This document shows positions 6,006 to 13,558 of a stretch of 15,361 nucleotides of DNA, one piece after another. How positions within the stretch are numbered: position 1 is the stretch's first letter; each line of letters opens with the position of its first letter. A program made the translations under genes and the position numbers. The stretch is from Methylococcaceae bacterium UBA1147. GTDB taxonomy: Bacteria > Pseudomonadota > Gammaproteobacteria > Methylococcales > UBA1147. The notes beneath the pieces were generated by a model. That model ran no database searches, was not told the origin of the DNA, and saw only the letters and a program-made list of their open reading frames with translations. The stretch lies in the NCBI GenBank assembly GCA_002311315.1, contig DBZZ01000013.1, forward strand, positions 1,872 through 17,232, read 5' to 3'.

Positions 6006-6881
6006 ATGGGATCGTTTTCAGGCAAGCGTGTCATCATTTCTGGAGGCAGCCGGGGGATCGGCCTGGCCATTGCCAAGAAACTGGCTTCGCAAGGAGCCAG
6101 GATCGCCATTTTTGCAAAGACAGTTGAACCACGCGCCAACCTCCCCGGTACGGTATATACCGCGGTCGAGGAAATCGAATCCGCTGGCGGCGAGGCATTA
6201 CCGATCATCACTGATATCCGCAGCGAAGATCAGGTCCACACCGCAGTCAGTAAAACTGTTGCCGCCTTCGGTGGTATCGACATCTGCATCAACAACGCCG
6301 GTTCCGTATCGCTGATGCCGACGATGCAAATTGAAATGAAGCGATTTGATCTCCTGTTTGCGGTCAACGTGCGAGGTACCTTCCTGCTTTCGAAGGCGTG
6401 TGTACCTCACCTTGCCAAAGGATCCAACGCCCATATCCTGAACGTTTGTCCACCCCTGGACATGCAAGCCAAATGGTTCGCAAGAACACTGCCTTATTCG
6501 CTGTCGAAATTCGGCATGAGCCAGTGTGTACTGGGCATGGCCGCTGAGTTCAGGGGTCTGGGAATCGCCGTAAATGCATTATGGCCGCATTCTCTGGTGG
6601 CTACGGCGGCCATCAGCAACGTGGTTGGTGGGGCGACCGCACTGCCCCATTGCCGCAAGCCAGAAATCATGGCCGATGCCGCTTGCGCAATCCTTTCACG
6701 TGATGGCGGAAGCTTCAGCGGCAGATTCTGCATTGACGATGTACTGCTGAAAGAGGAAGGCGTCGAGAATTTCAGCGTTTACCGAGTAGCCCCTGAACAG
6801 GACCTGTGGAGCGATTTCTTTATTCCGGACGATACGCCACAGATCGAACCCATGATCTTTCCCAAGATACCCCATAAGTAA
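6006..6881 (+). CDS. HSDL2-like short-chain dehydrogenase/reductase
   Basis: 291 residues. The N-terminal Rossmann fold has SGGSRGIG (12-19), NNAG (96-99) and the catalytic Tyr164-x3-Lys168 (YSLSK). Segments such as AKTVEPRANLPGTVYTAVEEIE, LNVCPPLD, FGMSQCVLGMAAEF, ALWPHSL and CRKPEIMADAA mark the HSDL2-like bacterial subfamily, whose substrates are poorly defined (probably acyl or hydroxyacyl compounds, NADP(H)-dependent). The serine expected in the motif N-x-S-P-P-L of HSDL2 is Cys148 here (codon TGT). I start at the ATG at 6006, with GGGAG 7 bases upstream, because 5781-6005 in the same frame is not like any SDR extension and overlaps leader hairpins. It converges on the desaturase gene and shares its terminator. 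Confidence 0.88.
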   Translation: MGSFSGKRVIISGGSRGIGLAIAKKLASQGARIAIFAKTVEPRANLPGTVYTAVEEIESAGGEALPIITDIRSEDQVHTAVSKTVAAFGGIDICINNAGSVSLMPTMQIEMKRFDLLFAVNVRGTFLLSKACVPHLAKGSNAHILNVCPPLDMQAKWFARTLPYSLSKFGMSQCVLGMAAEFRGLGIAVNALWPHSLVATAAISNVVGGATALPHCRKPEIMADAACAILSRDGGSFSGRFCIDDVLLKEEGVENFSVYRVAPEQDLWSDFFIPDDTPQIEPMIFPKIPHK

Positions 6882-6956
6882 CTGCTCGGATCACGTCTGT
6901 AGTCCGAATCAGGAACAGTTCCACCTAAATGTACAGGCTGATCAACCAGAACAAAG

Positions 6957-6992
6957 ACAGGGCCGGTTTACAAGCCGGTCCTGTTGTATTTT
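6957..6992. terminator. Two-way terminator between the dehydrogenase and desaturase genes
   Basis: ACAGGGCCGGT (6957-6967) pairs with GCCGGTCCTGT (6974-6984), an 11-bp stem with two G/U pairs and a 6-base loop. It is followed by TGTATTTT on the plus strand and preceded by A-rich sequence that gives a weaker T-rich tail on the minus strand. It sits between convergent stop codons. Confidence 0.8.
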
Positions 6993-6999
6993 CAGTCAC

Positions 7000-8076
7000 T
7001 CAGGCCGGGGAAGCTTTGCCCATACGATCGAGGAAACGCAGGTGTGACCTGACGGCCTCGGTAACCGTCGGATACTCGAGGTACGGAACCTTGTATTCCT
7101 CACAGGTGGCCTTCACGATCTCGGCAATTTCCGGATAATGGATGTGGCAGATCTTGGAATAAAGATGGTGTTCCACCTGAAAATTGAGTCCACCCACGTA
7201 CCAGTTGACGAAACCGTTGTCCCGCGCAAAGTCGACCGTGGTCTGGATCTGATGGATCGTCCAGTCTTCTTCGATAACACCGGTTTCCGAATCCGGTTCG
7301 GGAAACGCCACACCTTCCACCGTGTGTGCCAACTGGAACACGATCGAAAGTGTAAAGCCGAGGATCATCTGGACCCCGACGAATGCTATCAGAACATGTG
7401 CCCCGGGATGGAGGCTCAACGGTAGCAGCAGAGCGTAGCTGAAATACAGGATCTTTCCACCCCAGAATGTCAGGTTCTCTACTGGGGTTGGCTTTGGGAT
7501 CCGGTAATCACCAACCCTGCATGACAGGTGCTCCTTGAAGTCACTGAACAGGATCCAGTAGATGGACAAAAGCGAATACGACGGAAGCGCGTACCAGGCC
7601 TGGAACCTGTGCCACGGCCTGCGTTCCTGTTGCGGGCACAGGCGCAGCACGCCGCCGGAATGCAGGTCTTCGTCGAGCGCGTCTATATTGGTGTAGGTAT
7701 GGTGCAGCATGGCGTGCTTGATGTTCCACAGTCGCTGGTTGCCGCCGACAAGATCCAGCATCAGGCCCATCAGGGTATTGACCCAGGTCTTGCTGGAGTA
7801 TCCCCTGTGACCGCCATCGTGCATGACGCAGAAGCCAACGAGAACGTGGCTTTGTGCAAGCAGGAAACCCCAAAAAACGGCCGCCAGCAACGTTTCCGTA
7901 TGAAAGACCAGGATGGTGTACGAAACAATTCCCAGCGTCAGGATAATGGCTGTTTTCATGTACATCTGCCATAAATCCCGCTTGTGCAGGTTATTGTCGC
8001 GGAAATAGGATTCCACCCTGTTGTTGAGCACAGTCCGGAACTCGTTCCGGTTTGGAAATCTAATTCTCTGCGACAT
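7000..8076 (-). CDS. Membrane fatty-acyl desaturase (acyl-CoA/acyl-lipid type)
   Basis: 358 residues from the ATG at 8076, with AAGGA nine bases upstream. A TTG nine bases further out is in frame but less likely. The three histidine boxes of the di-iron membrane desaturases are present: HDGGH (86-90), HAMLHH (121-126) and QVEHH (300-304). The Gln in the third box is typical of the linoleoyl-CoA (front-end type) desaturase group. There is no fused cytochrome b5 domain, so an external electron donor is needed. Hydrophobic pairs near 41-60, 63-82, and two around 165-260 fit the usual four-helix membrane topology. The enzyme would insert a double bond into membrane fatty acids, but position specificity cannot be read from the sequence. 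It is probably monocistronic: preceded by a gene-free region and followed by a strong terminator. Confidence 0.92.
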   Translation of the reverse strand: MSQRIRFPNRNEFRTVLNNRVESYFRDNNLHKRDLWQMYMKTAIILTLGIVSYTILVFHTETLLAAVFWGFLLAQSHVLVGFCVMHDGGHRGYSSKTWVNTLMGLMLDLVGGNQRLWNIKHAMLHHTYTNIDALDEDLHSGGVLRLCPQQERRPWHRFQAWYALPSYSLLSIYWILFSDFKEHLSCRVGDYRIPKPTPVENLTFWGGKILYFSYALLLPLSLHPGAHVLIAFVGVQMILGFTLSIVFQLAHTVEGVAFPEPDSETGVIEEDWTIHQIQTTVDFARDNGFVNWYVGGLNFQVEHHLYSKICHIHYPEIAEIVKATCEEYKVPYLEYPTVTEAVRSHLRFLDRMGKASPA

Positions 8077-8090
8077 GTGTATCAATCCTT

Positions 8091-8442
8091 ATTGTTGTTA
8101 ACCCGAAGCCTGCCCGAAATACCGGGGAAACGATACGCTCTCTCGAGAACCGAGCCTTATCGGCCAGCCATCTGCGGAACCCGTTTCAAACATCATCATC
8201 CCGTTCGGTGCCAGCGCACCGGATGCTCCCACGCCACTTGACCAGCGACGGGTAGCTGCCATTTCCCCAGGCCCTGGCGTCTGGCCCCACCCCCTCCCGT
8301 GGGAAGACGGTAAAACTCGAGGCGTATTGTTCCAGATTCGCAGGCAAACGCCAAATCCGAGAACGATGTTGAAAAACAACATCGTGTGTAATCCACAAGC
8401 CTTTCGCCCTCAGGTCCATCATGGCGGACGTTTTACCGAAAT
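8091..8442. other. Gene-free upstream region of the desaturase, with structured elements
   Basis: No supportable gene is visible; frames here lack ribosome sites and family motifs. A broken hairpin (CGTCT 8278-8282 with AGACG 8305-8309, inner CCCAC 8286-8290 with GTGGG 8299-8303) encloses a minus-strand G-rich run GGGAGGGGGTGGGG. A perfect inverted repeat lies at 8363-8385. I could not pick a confident desaturase promoter. Confidence 0.55.
8363..8385. repeat. Perfect inverted repeat with A5 loop
   Basis: ACGATGTTG (8363-8371) and CAACATCGT (8377-8385) form a perfect 9-bp stem around AAAAA. Neither side is followed by a T run, so it is not a simple terminator. It lies about 290 bases upstream of the desaturase and may be an operator or part of a long leader. 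Confidence 0.5.
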
Positions 8443-8477
8443 AAAAAAAGGGTTAACGAATCTTCGCTAACCCTTTT
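8443..8477 (-). terminator. Strong intrinsic terminator after tRNA-Glu
   Basis: On the minus strand GGGTTAGCGAA (8473-8463) pairs with TTCGTTAACCC (8460-8450), up to 11 bp with one G/U pair, and is followed by seven T residues (8449-8443). It closes the tRNA-Ala/tRNA-Glu transcript 5 bases after the tRNA-Glu CCA end. Confidence 0.9.
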
Positions 8478-8482
8478 ACTTA

Positions 8483-8558
8483 TGGCGTCCCCAAGGGGGT
8501 TCGAACCCCTGTTACCGCCGTGAAAGGGCGGTGTCCTAGGCCTCTAGACGATGGGGAC
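8483..8558 (-). tRNA. tRNA-Glu(TTC)
   Basis: 76 bases including an encoded CCA. The cloverleaf is complete: acceptor GTCCCCA/TGGGGAC, D-arm with GTCTAGAGGCCTAGGAC, anticodon stem CCGCC/GGCGG around loop CTTTCAC (anticodon TTC), and T-arm AGGGGTTCGAACCCCCT. It is nearly identical to E. coli tRNA-Glu as I recall it. It follows tRNA-Ala by 52 bases, and its charging enzyme gltX lies just upstream. Confidence 0.97.
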
Positions 8559-8610
8559 TAAAACTGTTGAAAAGCTTCCGTACTGTTATTCTGATTCCAT
8601 GATCGTTGTT

Positions 8611-8686
8611 TGGTGGAGCCAAGGGGGATCGAACCCCTGACCTCAACACTGCCAGTGTTGCGCTCTCCCAGCTGAGCTATGGCCCC
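8611..8686 (-). tRNA. tRNA-Ala(GGC)
   Basis: 76 bases including an encoded CCA. The acceptor is GGGGCCA/TGGCTCC with one G/U pair, followed by AGCTCAGCTGGGAGAGC in the D-arm. The anticodon stem CAACA/TGTTG encloses loop CTGGCAG (anticodon GGC), and the T-arm carries GGTTCGATCC. It is first in the two-tRNA transcript. Confidence 0.97.
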
Positions 8687-8700
8687 TTCGGAGGAAGCGC

Positions 8701-8729
8701 ATTCTACGTCAATTGAAGATTGATGTCTA
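8701..8729 (-). promoter_or_regulatory. Promoter of the tRNA-Ala/tRNA-Glu operon
   Basis: On the minus strand TAGACA (8729-8724, 5/6 to TTGACA) and TAGAAT (8706-8701, 5/6 to TATAAT) are separated by exactly 17 bases. The -10 box is followed by GCGC, a GC-rich discriminator of the kind found at stable-RNA promoters under stringent (ppGpp) control. The predicted start is about 8 bases before the mature tRNA-Ala. Confidence 0.8.
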
Positions 8730-8817
8730 GATTGCCCAGGTCGTCGTTTATCGGGCAATGGATGGCCTGTGCCAAGAGCCCGAAGCGTCCCTCAAACAGA
8801 CGGCAACCCGGTCAGAA

Positions 8818-10224
8818 TCAGGTCTCCTTCGAGCGGACAAATTCCATCGCACGATCCAGCCTTTCCAAGGTCCTGGTCCTGCCCAGTAATAGCAGGGTCA
8901 GATCAATGGACGGCGAGGCCGTGGAACCGGAAACAGCCACCCTGAGCGGCTGAGCCACCTTGCCAAACTTGAGACCGGTGGAATCGACCACGGCCTGAAC
9001 TACATGATGAAGCTCCTCCTTTTCCCACTTCTGCAGTGCCGCCAGTCTTTCACAGAGTAGGGCAAGCACCTGCAATGAATCTGGACGCAGGTTTTTCCTT
9101 GCCGCCCTGGGGTCGTAGTCGGGAAAGTCCCGGTAGAAAAAGGTGCTCGACTCAGCAATCTCGATCAGTGTCTTGCAGCGTTCACCCTGTGCCTCGACAA
9201 GAGCTCCAGGCTCCGGGCCATTTTTCGGATCCAGACCCAATTGTTCCAGGTGCCAGCACAAATGTTTTCCAACCTTTTCCGAATCGGAGTTCCGGATGTA
9301 GTGATGGTTCAGCCACAGCAGCTTTTCCGGATTGAAGGTGGACGGAGCCAGATTCACGTCGCCAATGTCGAACAGTTCGATCATCTCGTCCACTGAAAAA
9401 ACTTCCTGATCACCGTGCGACCAGCCGAGCCGAACCAGGTAATTCAACAGCGCCTCTGGTAGATAGCCTTGGTCCCTATACTGCATCACGCTCACAGCTC
9501 CATGCCGCTTGGACAACCTCGCACCATCGGCTCCAAGAATCATCGGTACGTGAGCGTACTGTGGCACCGGTTTCCCCATGGCTTTCAGGATATTGATCTG
9601 GCGAGGCGTGTTGTTGATGTGGTCATCACCCCGCACGACATGAGTTATCCCCATGTCCAGGTCATCCACAACCACGGCCAGGTTGTAAGTAGGCGATCCG
9701 TCTGGTCGGGCAATGATCAGATCGTCGAGTTCCTGGTTTTGAACCACGATCTGGCCTCTAACCAGATCGTTGAATACAACTTCCCCATCGGTCGGGTTAC
9801 GAAAACGCACCACTGGGTCTAAACCATCGCGCGGACCCGTGCGATGCCGACAGCGTCCATCGTAACGCGGTTTTTCCTTTCTCCCCATCTGCCCTGCCCG
9901 CAATTCGTCAAGCTCTTCACGGGTACAGTAACAATGATAGGCATCACCCGAATCGAGCAAACCCCTGATGACTTCCTTGTAGCGATCAAACCTCCGGGTC
10001 TGGTAAAAAGGGCCCTCGTCATGAGCCAAGCCAAGCCATGTCATTCCCTGCAAGATGGCATCTACAGACTCGGCAGTCGAACGTTCAAGATCCGTATCTT
10101 CGATACGGAGTACAAATTGTCCCCCTTTCTTGCGGGCGTATAACCATGAAAACAGCGCGGTCCTTACCCCGCCGATATGCAGGTGGCCGGTCGGGCTGGG
10201 TGCAAAACGTGTCCTGGTCGTCAT
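8818..10224 (-). CDS. gltX: Glutamyl-tRNA synthetase
   Basis: 468 residues, the normal bacterial length. This class I synthetase has the HIGH signature as HIGG (16-19) in PSPTGHLHIGG and the KMSKS signature as LSKRHG (237-242). The zinc-binding residues of the E. coli-type enzyme are all present: Cys98, Cys100, Cys125 and His127. It charges tRNA-Glu in the cytoplasm, and its substrate tRNA gene lies 260 bases downstream. The start at 10224 is set by the universal MTTRTRFAPSPTG opening; the 29 residues upstream in frame are unlike any GltX. The ribosome site there is weak. It follows the mfnE stop codon by 110 bases, so read-through from the cofactor genes is possible, but an own promoter is equally likely. 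Confidence 0.97.
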   Translation of the reverse strand: MTTRTRFAPSPTGHLHIGGVRTALFSWLYARKKGGQFVLRIEDTDLERSTAESVDAILQGMTWLGLAHDEGPFYQTRRFDRYKEVIRGLLDSGDAYHCYCTREELDELRAGQMGRKEKPRYDGRCRHRTGPRDGLDPVVRFRNPTDGEVVFNDLVRGQIVVQNQELDDLIIARPDGSPTYNLAVVVDDLDMGITHVVRGDDHINNTPRQINILKAMGKPVPQYAHVPMILGADGARLSKRHGAVSVMQYRDQGYLPEALLNYLVRLGWSHGDQEVFSVDEMIELFDIGDVNLAPSTFNPEKLLWLNHHYIRNSDSEKVGKHLCWHLEQLGLDPKNGPEPGALVEAQGERCKTLIEIAESSTFFYRDFPDYDPRAARKNLRPDSLQVLALLCERLAALQKWEKEELHHVVQAVVDSTGLKFGKVAQPLRVAVSGSTASPSIDLTLLLLGRTRTLERLDRAMEFVRSKET

Positions 10225-10334
10225 TTCTGTATCTTTGTCCTGATTGGGCTGGTTTCGAGTCCTGTTCGGTGTTCTCTGTTTGCGGAAGGCCTCCAGTTGG
10301 CCCACGCACAAATATCTAAACCTCCGTGTTTCGA

Positions 10335-10928
10335 TCAGACGGCTAGTCGATGATCAAATTCCGCCGCAAAATCCCGCGATTCGGTGCAATGAAATATCTT
10401 CAGTGGAATACCGGTCGGCTTCCAGATATCCACCAATGCAGGATCCAGAATCCCCTGGCGAACCAGGTTCTCGGGGCGGGCCAATATACCCGATTGGGGA
10501 CAGGATTTCACGATGGTCAACTGTCCGGCCCTCAGATAGCCGGCCAACCAAGCGGACAGGGCATCCGAAGTCACCGTCCAGTTGCAGGCTATAGCAGCCT
10601 TGTCCAGTTCAGCAATATCCGGCAACCAGACCGCGACACGCTTCCTCGCAAGAACGGCAGGGATGGCTTTTGCTCCGACAACTGCTTGCAGATTCGTACC
10701 CAGCGATTCGTTCATCAGGCCGTATTGATGCATTGCCAGCAAGGCCATCCGATGCGCAGCCCGGTCATCAAATTTCCATTTCTGCTGGCTACGTCTAACC
10801 TCCTCAGCAAACCTGCCTCCACCAGGAACAATCACCAGGCCTTCATTGCCCATCGACGAAAGCACTTCGAGCCAATCGACCAGGTAGGCTGTATTGGCCA
10901 GGCTACCTCCCAACTTGATGACGTGCAT
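10335..10928 (-). CDS. mfnE: Amino-acid-kinase-fold phosphokinase of methanofuran synthesis (MfnE homologue)
   Basis: 197 residues of the amino acid kinase superfamily. The N-terminal phosphate-binding loop VIKLGGSL (3-10) and GLVIVPGGG (30-38) are clear. Near residue 140 WTVTSDALSAWLAG contains the SDALS segment that contacts nucleotide and substrate in this fold, followed by LTIVKS. In methanogens MfnE phosphorylates 5-(aminomethyl)-3-furanmethanol phosphate to the diphosphate used by MfnF. Methylotrophic bacteria carry a homologue with their H4MPT/methylofuran genes. The assignment rests on the fold, the size and the two neighbouring mfn homologues. GGGGGAG before the ATG at 10928 is a strong ribosome site. 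It lies 62 bases after pabB. By fold alone it could be a uridylate- or aspartate-kinase relative. Confidence 0.8.
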   Translation of the reverse strand: MHVIKLGGSLANTAYLVDWLEVLSSMGNEGLVIVPGGGRFAEEVRRSQQKWKFDDRAAHRMALLAMHQYGLMNESLGTNLQAVVGAKAIPAVLARKRVAVWLPDIAELDKAAIACNWTVTSDALSAWLAGYLRAGQLTIVKSCPQSGILARPENLVRQGILDPALVDIWKPTGIPLKIFHCTESRDFAAEFDHRLAV

Positions 10929-10990
10929 CGTCTATTCTCCCCCAGTGAAACCTGCCGCCCCGCACATCGCATCACCGAATCGGGCAAGCC

Positions 10991-12463
10991 TCATTCTACC
11001 TGGCTCCCGGGAATCTCAGTGGCGCCCAGTTGGTCCATCAATATCAGCAGGGCGGCAGCCTTGTCAAAGCTCTCCTGGTACTCGGCCGTCTCGCGCGAAT
11101 CGGCCACGATCCCACCTCCGGCCCAGAACCGTATTTCGTGCTCCGAATGAACCAAGGTTCGAATGGTGATGTTGGTATCCATGTTTCCATCGTAGCCGAT
11201 ATAGCCGATGGACCCGCAATAGACGCCTCGGTGATTCGGTTCCAGTTCCTCGATGATCTCCATCGCGCGGATTTTCGGTGCGCCGGTGATCGAGCCTCCC
11301 GGAAAACAGCCTTTCAACAAATCAATGGGGTGCTTGCCTTCGGCCAGTTGACCGCAAACCGTACTGACCATGTGATGCACGGTGGCAAAACTCTCGACAT
11401 CGAACAGTTTGGGTACCTTGACCGATCCAGGCCTACAGGTCTTTCCGATATCGTTTCTCAGCAGGTCGACGATCATCAGATTTTCCGCCCGATCCTTGGT
11501 GCTATTCTCGAGCGCGCTGATCTGTTGCCGATCTTTCGCTGGATCATCATACCGGGGTCGGGTGCCCTTGATCGGTTTGGATTCTACCTTACCGGCCTCC
11601 ACCTTGAGAAAACGTTCCGGCGAAGAACTTAGCACCTGAACACCGGGTAATCCCAGATAAGCCGAAAACGGTGCCGCATTGAGCTTCCTCAGGGCCTCGT
11701 AGGCGATCCAAGGATCGCCTTCACAGCGAGCCGAGAAACGCTGCGCCAGATTGACCTGGTAACAGTCTCCCTCCAGTAAATAATGCTTGATCCGCCTGAA
11801 TGCCTGGCCATAGGTCTCCGGGCTCATGTTTGACGCGACAGGGCCCGTTACGCAGAAAAATCCGCCATTCGACAAATTGTCCGGGTCACCTGTCAACTTT
11901 TGACAAATGCGGTCACAAATTCCTTTGGTGGTTGCATCAAACCGATGTTGAACCAGTCGGCTCTGCTTCAGCTTATGATCGACAACAATCGCCCAGTCGT
12001 AAATCCCCACCATCATTTCTGGAATGTTTTCAGAATCCTTACCAATCACAGGCATTTCTTCCAGCCGGCGCCCCAGGTCGTAGGCAAAGTATCCAATCGC
12101 ACCGCCGCTGAAGGGAAACGAAGTCTCATTCGAGGCTTGCCGCGGCAAATGCTGCTTGAGTAAATCAAAGGGCTCATCTGGATAGAACTGACTTCCATCG
12201 GGCCCAGTGACTTCGGTCTGCCCCCCGCGAGTCACCAACGTCTTGTAGGGGTCTGCCGTCAGGATATCGAAACGCCCCTGTTGGCAATAAGGGAAACCCG
12301 AATCCAGAAATACCGCCCAGGGGTGATCGGACAGTACTCGATACAACGCCACACTGTCTTCAGAGTAGGGGATTTCTCGAATCATCGAAATGTAACGTCG
12401 CCCCGGAATCAACCAGGAAAAATATTGGGCCTCGGAATGACGCTGAGACGATGCAAAACGCAT
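10991..12463 (-). CDS. pabB: Aminodeoxychorismate synthase component I (PabB)
   Basis: 490 residues if begun at the ATG at 12463. The N-terminal part, with PWAVFLDSG and RFDILTADP, matches the opening of PabB. The chorismate-binding domain starts near 210 and includes EGDCYQVNLAQRF, PIKGTRPR (297-304, with the PIKGT lysine typical of aminodeoxychorismate rather than anthranilate synthase), DLLRNDIGKTC and FPGGSITGAPK. With the glutaminase PabA (not seen here) it makes 4-amino-4-deoxychorismate, the precursor of p-aminobenzoate for folate and for methanopterin-type cofactors. Placement between mfnF and mfnE suggests supply to the C1 cofactor pathway. The start is uncertain: an inner ATG at 12385 gives 464 residues, closer to the usual N-terminus, but neither has a good ribosome site. 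It begins 21 bases after the mfnF stop. Confidence 0.92.
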   Translation of the reverse strand: MRFASSQRHSEAQYFSWLIPGRRYISMIREIPYSEDSVALYRVLSDHPWAVFLDSGFPYCQQGRFDILTADPYKTLVTRGGQTEVTGPDGSQFYPDEPFDLLKQHLPRQASNETSFPFSGGAIGYFAYDLGRRLEEMPVIGKDSENIPEMMVGIYDWAIVVDHKLKQSRLVQHRFDATTKGICDRICQKLTGDPDNLSNGGFFCVTGPVASNMSPETYGQAFRRIKHYLLEGDCYQVNLAQRFSARCEGDPWIAYEALRKLNAAPFSAYLGLPGVQVLSSSPERFLKVEAGKVESKPIKGTRPRYDDPAKDRQQISALENSTKDRAENLMIVDLLRNDIGKTCRPGSVKVPKLFDVESFATVHHMVSTVCGQLAEGKHPIDLLKGCFPGGSITGAPKIRAMEIIEELEPNHRGVYCGSIGYIGYDGNMDTNITIRTLVHSEHEIRFWAGGGIVADSRETAEYQESFDKAAALLILMDQLGATEIPGSQVE

Positions 12464-12484
12464 GAGGATGCGTGTGCCATCGTA

Positions 12485-13558
12485 TCACGCACTACCGGCC
12501 ACACGGACCGCCGCATCAAGCGAATACCGCTCCAGCAACCTCGCGACCGAAGCTGCCGGAGCACAGTCCGAACTGCGTCCACTCGCCGAACTGTCGTCGA
12601 GCAACTCCGCATAATCCCGGTATTCGAGCCCAAACCTAGAAGACAGTGTCTTAACCAGGAACCGACCCACACCCGCCCCGACCAAAAGCGGCTGGCAAAC
12701 CGAATCCAACCGGGACAACTGGCGAACACAAGCGAGCTCGATGAGCTCCAGTTGACGATCCCGAAGGTAAACGGCAAGATCTTTCCAGTTCTGCATGGGC
12801 GCAGAGTCAAGATCCCGTCCGATCATTCGAGCCAATCGCCTGGCGCTGTCGTCGATGGTTTTTTCGCCACCGTCCGCAGGTGGAAACTGATCCCATTGTT
12901 CCTCCAGATCTCCCGTCAGGCGATAAATATCCGCAGTAGTCGCAAACAACTCGGCTATCAGAGGTACGCTGTTGCCTTCGAACGAAACGGCCGAAACCAG
13001 CGCAGCCAGCGGGGTGCGAACGATGCCCGTGTAGACCATTTCCGCGGATACCAGGCGGTCGTAATCTGATAATCCCGTCGCCTTCACTTCGCCATCCTCC
13101 ACGCACAGGATGTCGGTGGTGGTGCTTCCGACATCGACGAACAATGCCGTCCCTAGAGTCTGGGCGAGCCAGACTCCGCAGGCCAACCAGTTTGCGGAAG
13201 CCACCGCAGCATAGTCGTCAGGAAGCAGTTCCACCACCGGAAGGATCCCTTTCAAGCCGACAAATACGTACAAACGATCCTGCTCGATGCGACCGGCGAT
13301 TGTCAGGAGTATCTGTCGGACACCTTCGTCCCTTCCCGGGAACAGATCCACCAGTTCGCCGGTCATGGTGAGCCCGTGAATCACTCCTTCATCCGGCACT
13401 TGCTCAAGAACTCGGTCGATGGCCTCTTGCAGACAATCCAGTCCCTGCCACAGGGGGCACGGAAACTGCATCGTATCAATCACCTTGTCGTTACGGATCA
13501 CGGCTGCCTTAACGTGTGCACCGCCGATATCCCAGCCAACGACGCAGTCAGGCTTCAT
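12485..13558 (-). CDS. mfnF: ASKHA-fold condensing enzyme of methanofuran synthesis (MfnF homologue)
   Basis: 357 residues, often annotated as hydantoinase/oxoprolinase-like. The actin-like ATPase-fold motifs are present: GWDIGGAH (8-15, phosphate 1), DVGSTTTD (142-149, phosphate 2) and LLVGAGVGR (291-299, adenosine/hinge). In Methanocaldococcus MfnF joins the aminomethylfuran diphosphate to gamma-glutamyltyramine, and neighbours here encode the enzymes making those two substrates (MfnE, MfnD). Bacterial homologues occur with H4MPT-linked formaldehyde oxidation genes. The ATG at 13558 has GGGAG 7 bases upstream and overlaps the mfnD stop by 11 bases, implying coupled translation. The protein is cytoplasmic, with no signal or membrane span. 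The exact reaction in bacteria is inferred from homology. Confidence 0.82.
   Translation of the reverse strand: MKPDCVVGWDIGGAHVKAAVIRNDKVIDTMQFPCPLWQGLDCLQEAIDRVLEQVPDEGVIHGLTMTGELVDLFPGRDEGVRQILLTIAGRIEQDRLYVFVGLKGILPVVELLPDDYAAVASANWLACGVWLAQTLGTALFVDVGSTTTDILCVEDGEVKATGLSDYDRLVSAEMVYTGIVRTPLAALVSAVSFEGNSVPLIAELFATTADIYRLTGDLEEQWDQFPPADGGEKTIDDSARRLARMIGRDLDSAPMQNWKDLAVYLRDRQLELIELACVRQLSRLDSVCQPLLVGAGVGRFLVKTLSSRFGLEYRDYAELLDDSSASGRSSDCAPAASVARLLERYSLDAAVRVAGSA

Noticed and set aside
8098..8422. Overlapping minus-strand frames of 66-94 codons upstream of the desaturase
   Set aside because: Several frames compete over the same bases, none has a ribosome site or family motif, and the sequence contains hairpins and G runs.
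8731..8759. ATTGCCC/GGGCAAT inverted repeat as a gltX terminator
   Set aside because: A 15-base loop and no T run on either strand; at most a weak operator next to the tRNA promoter.
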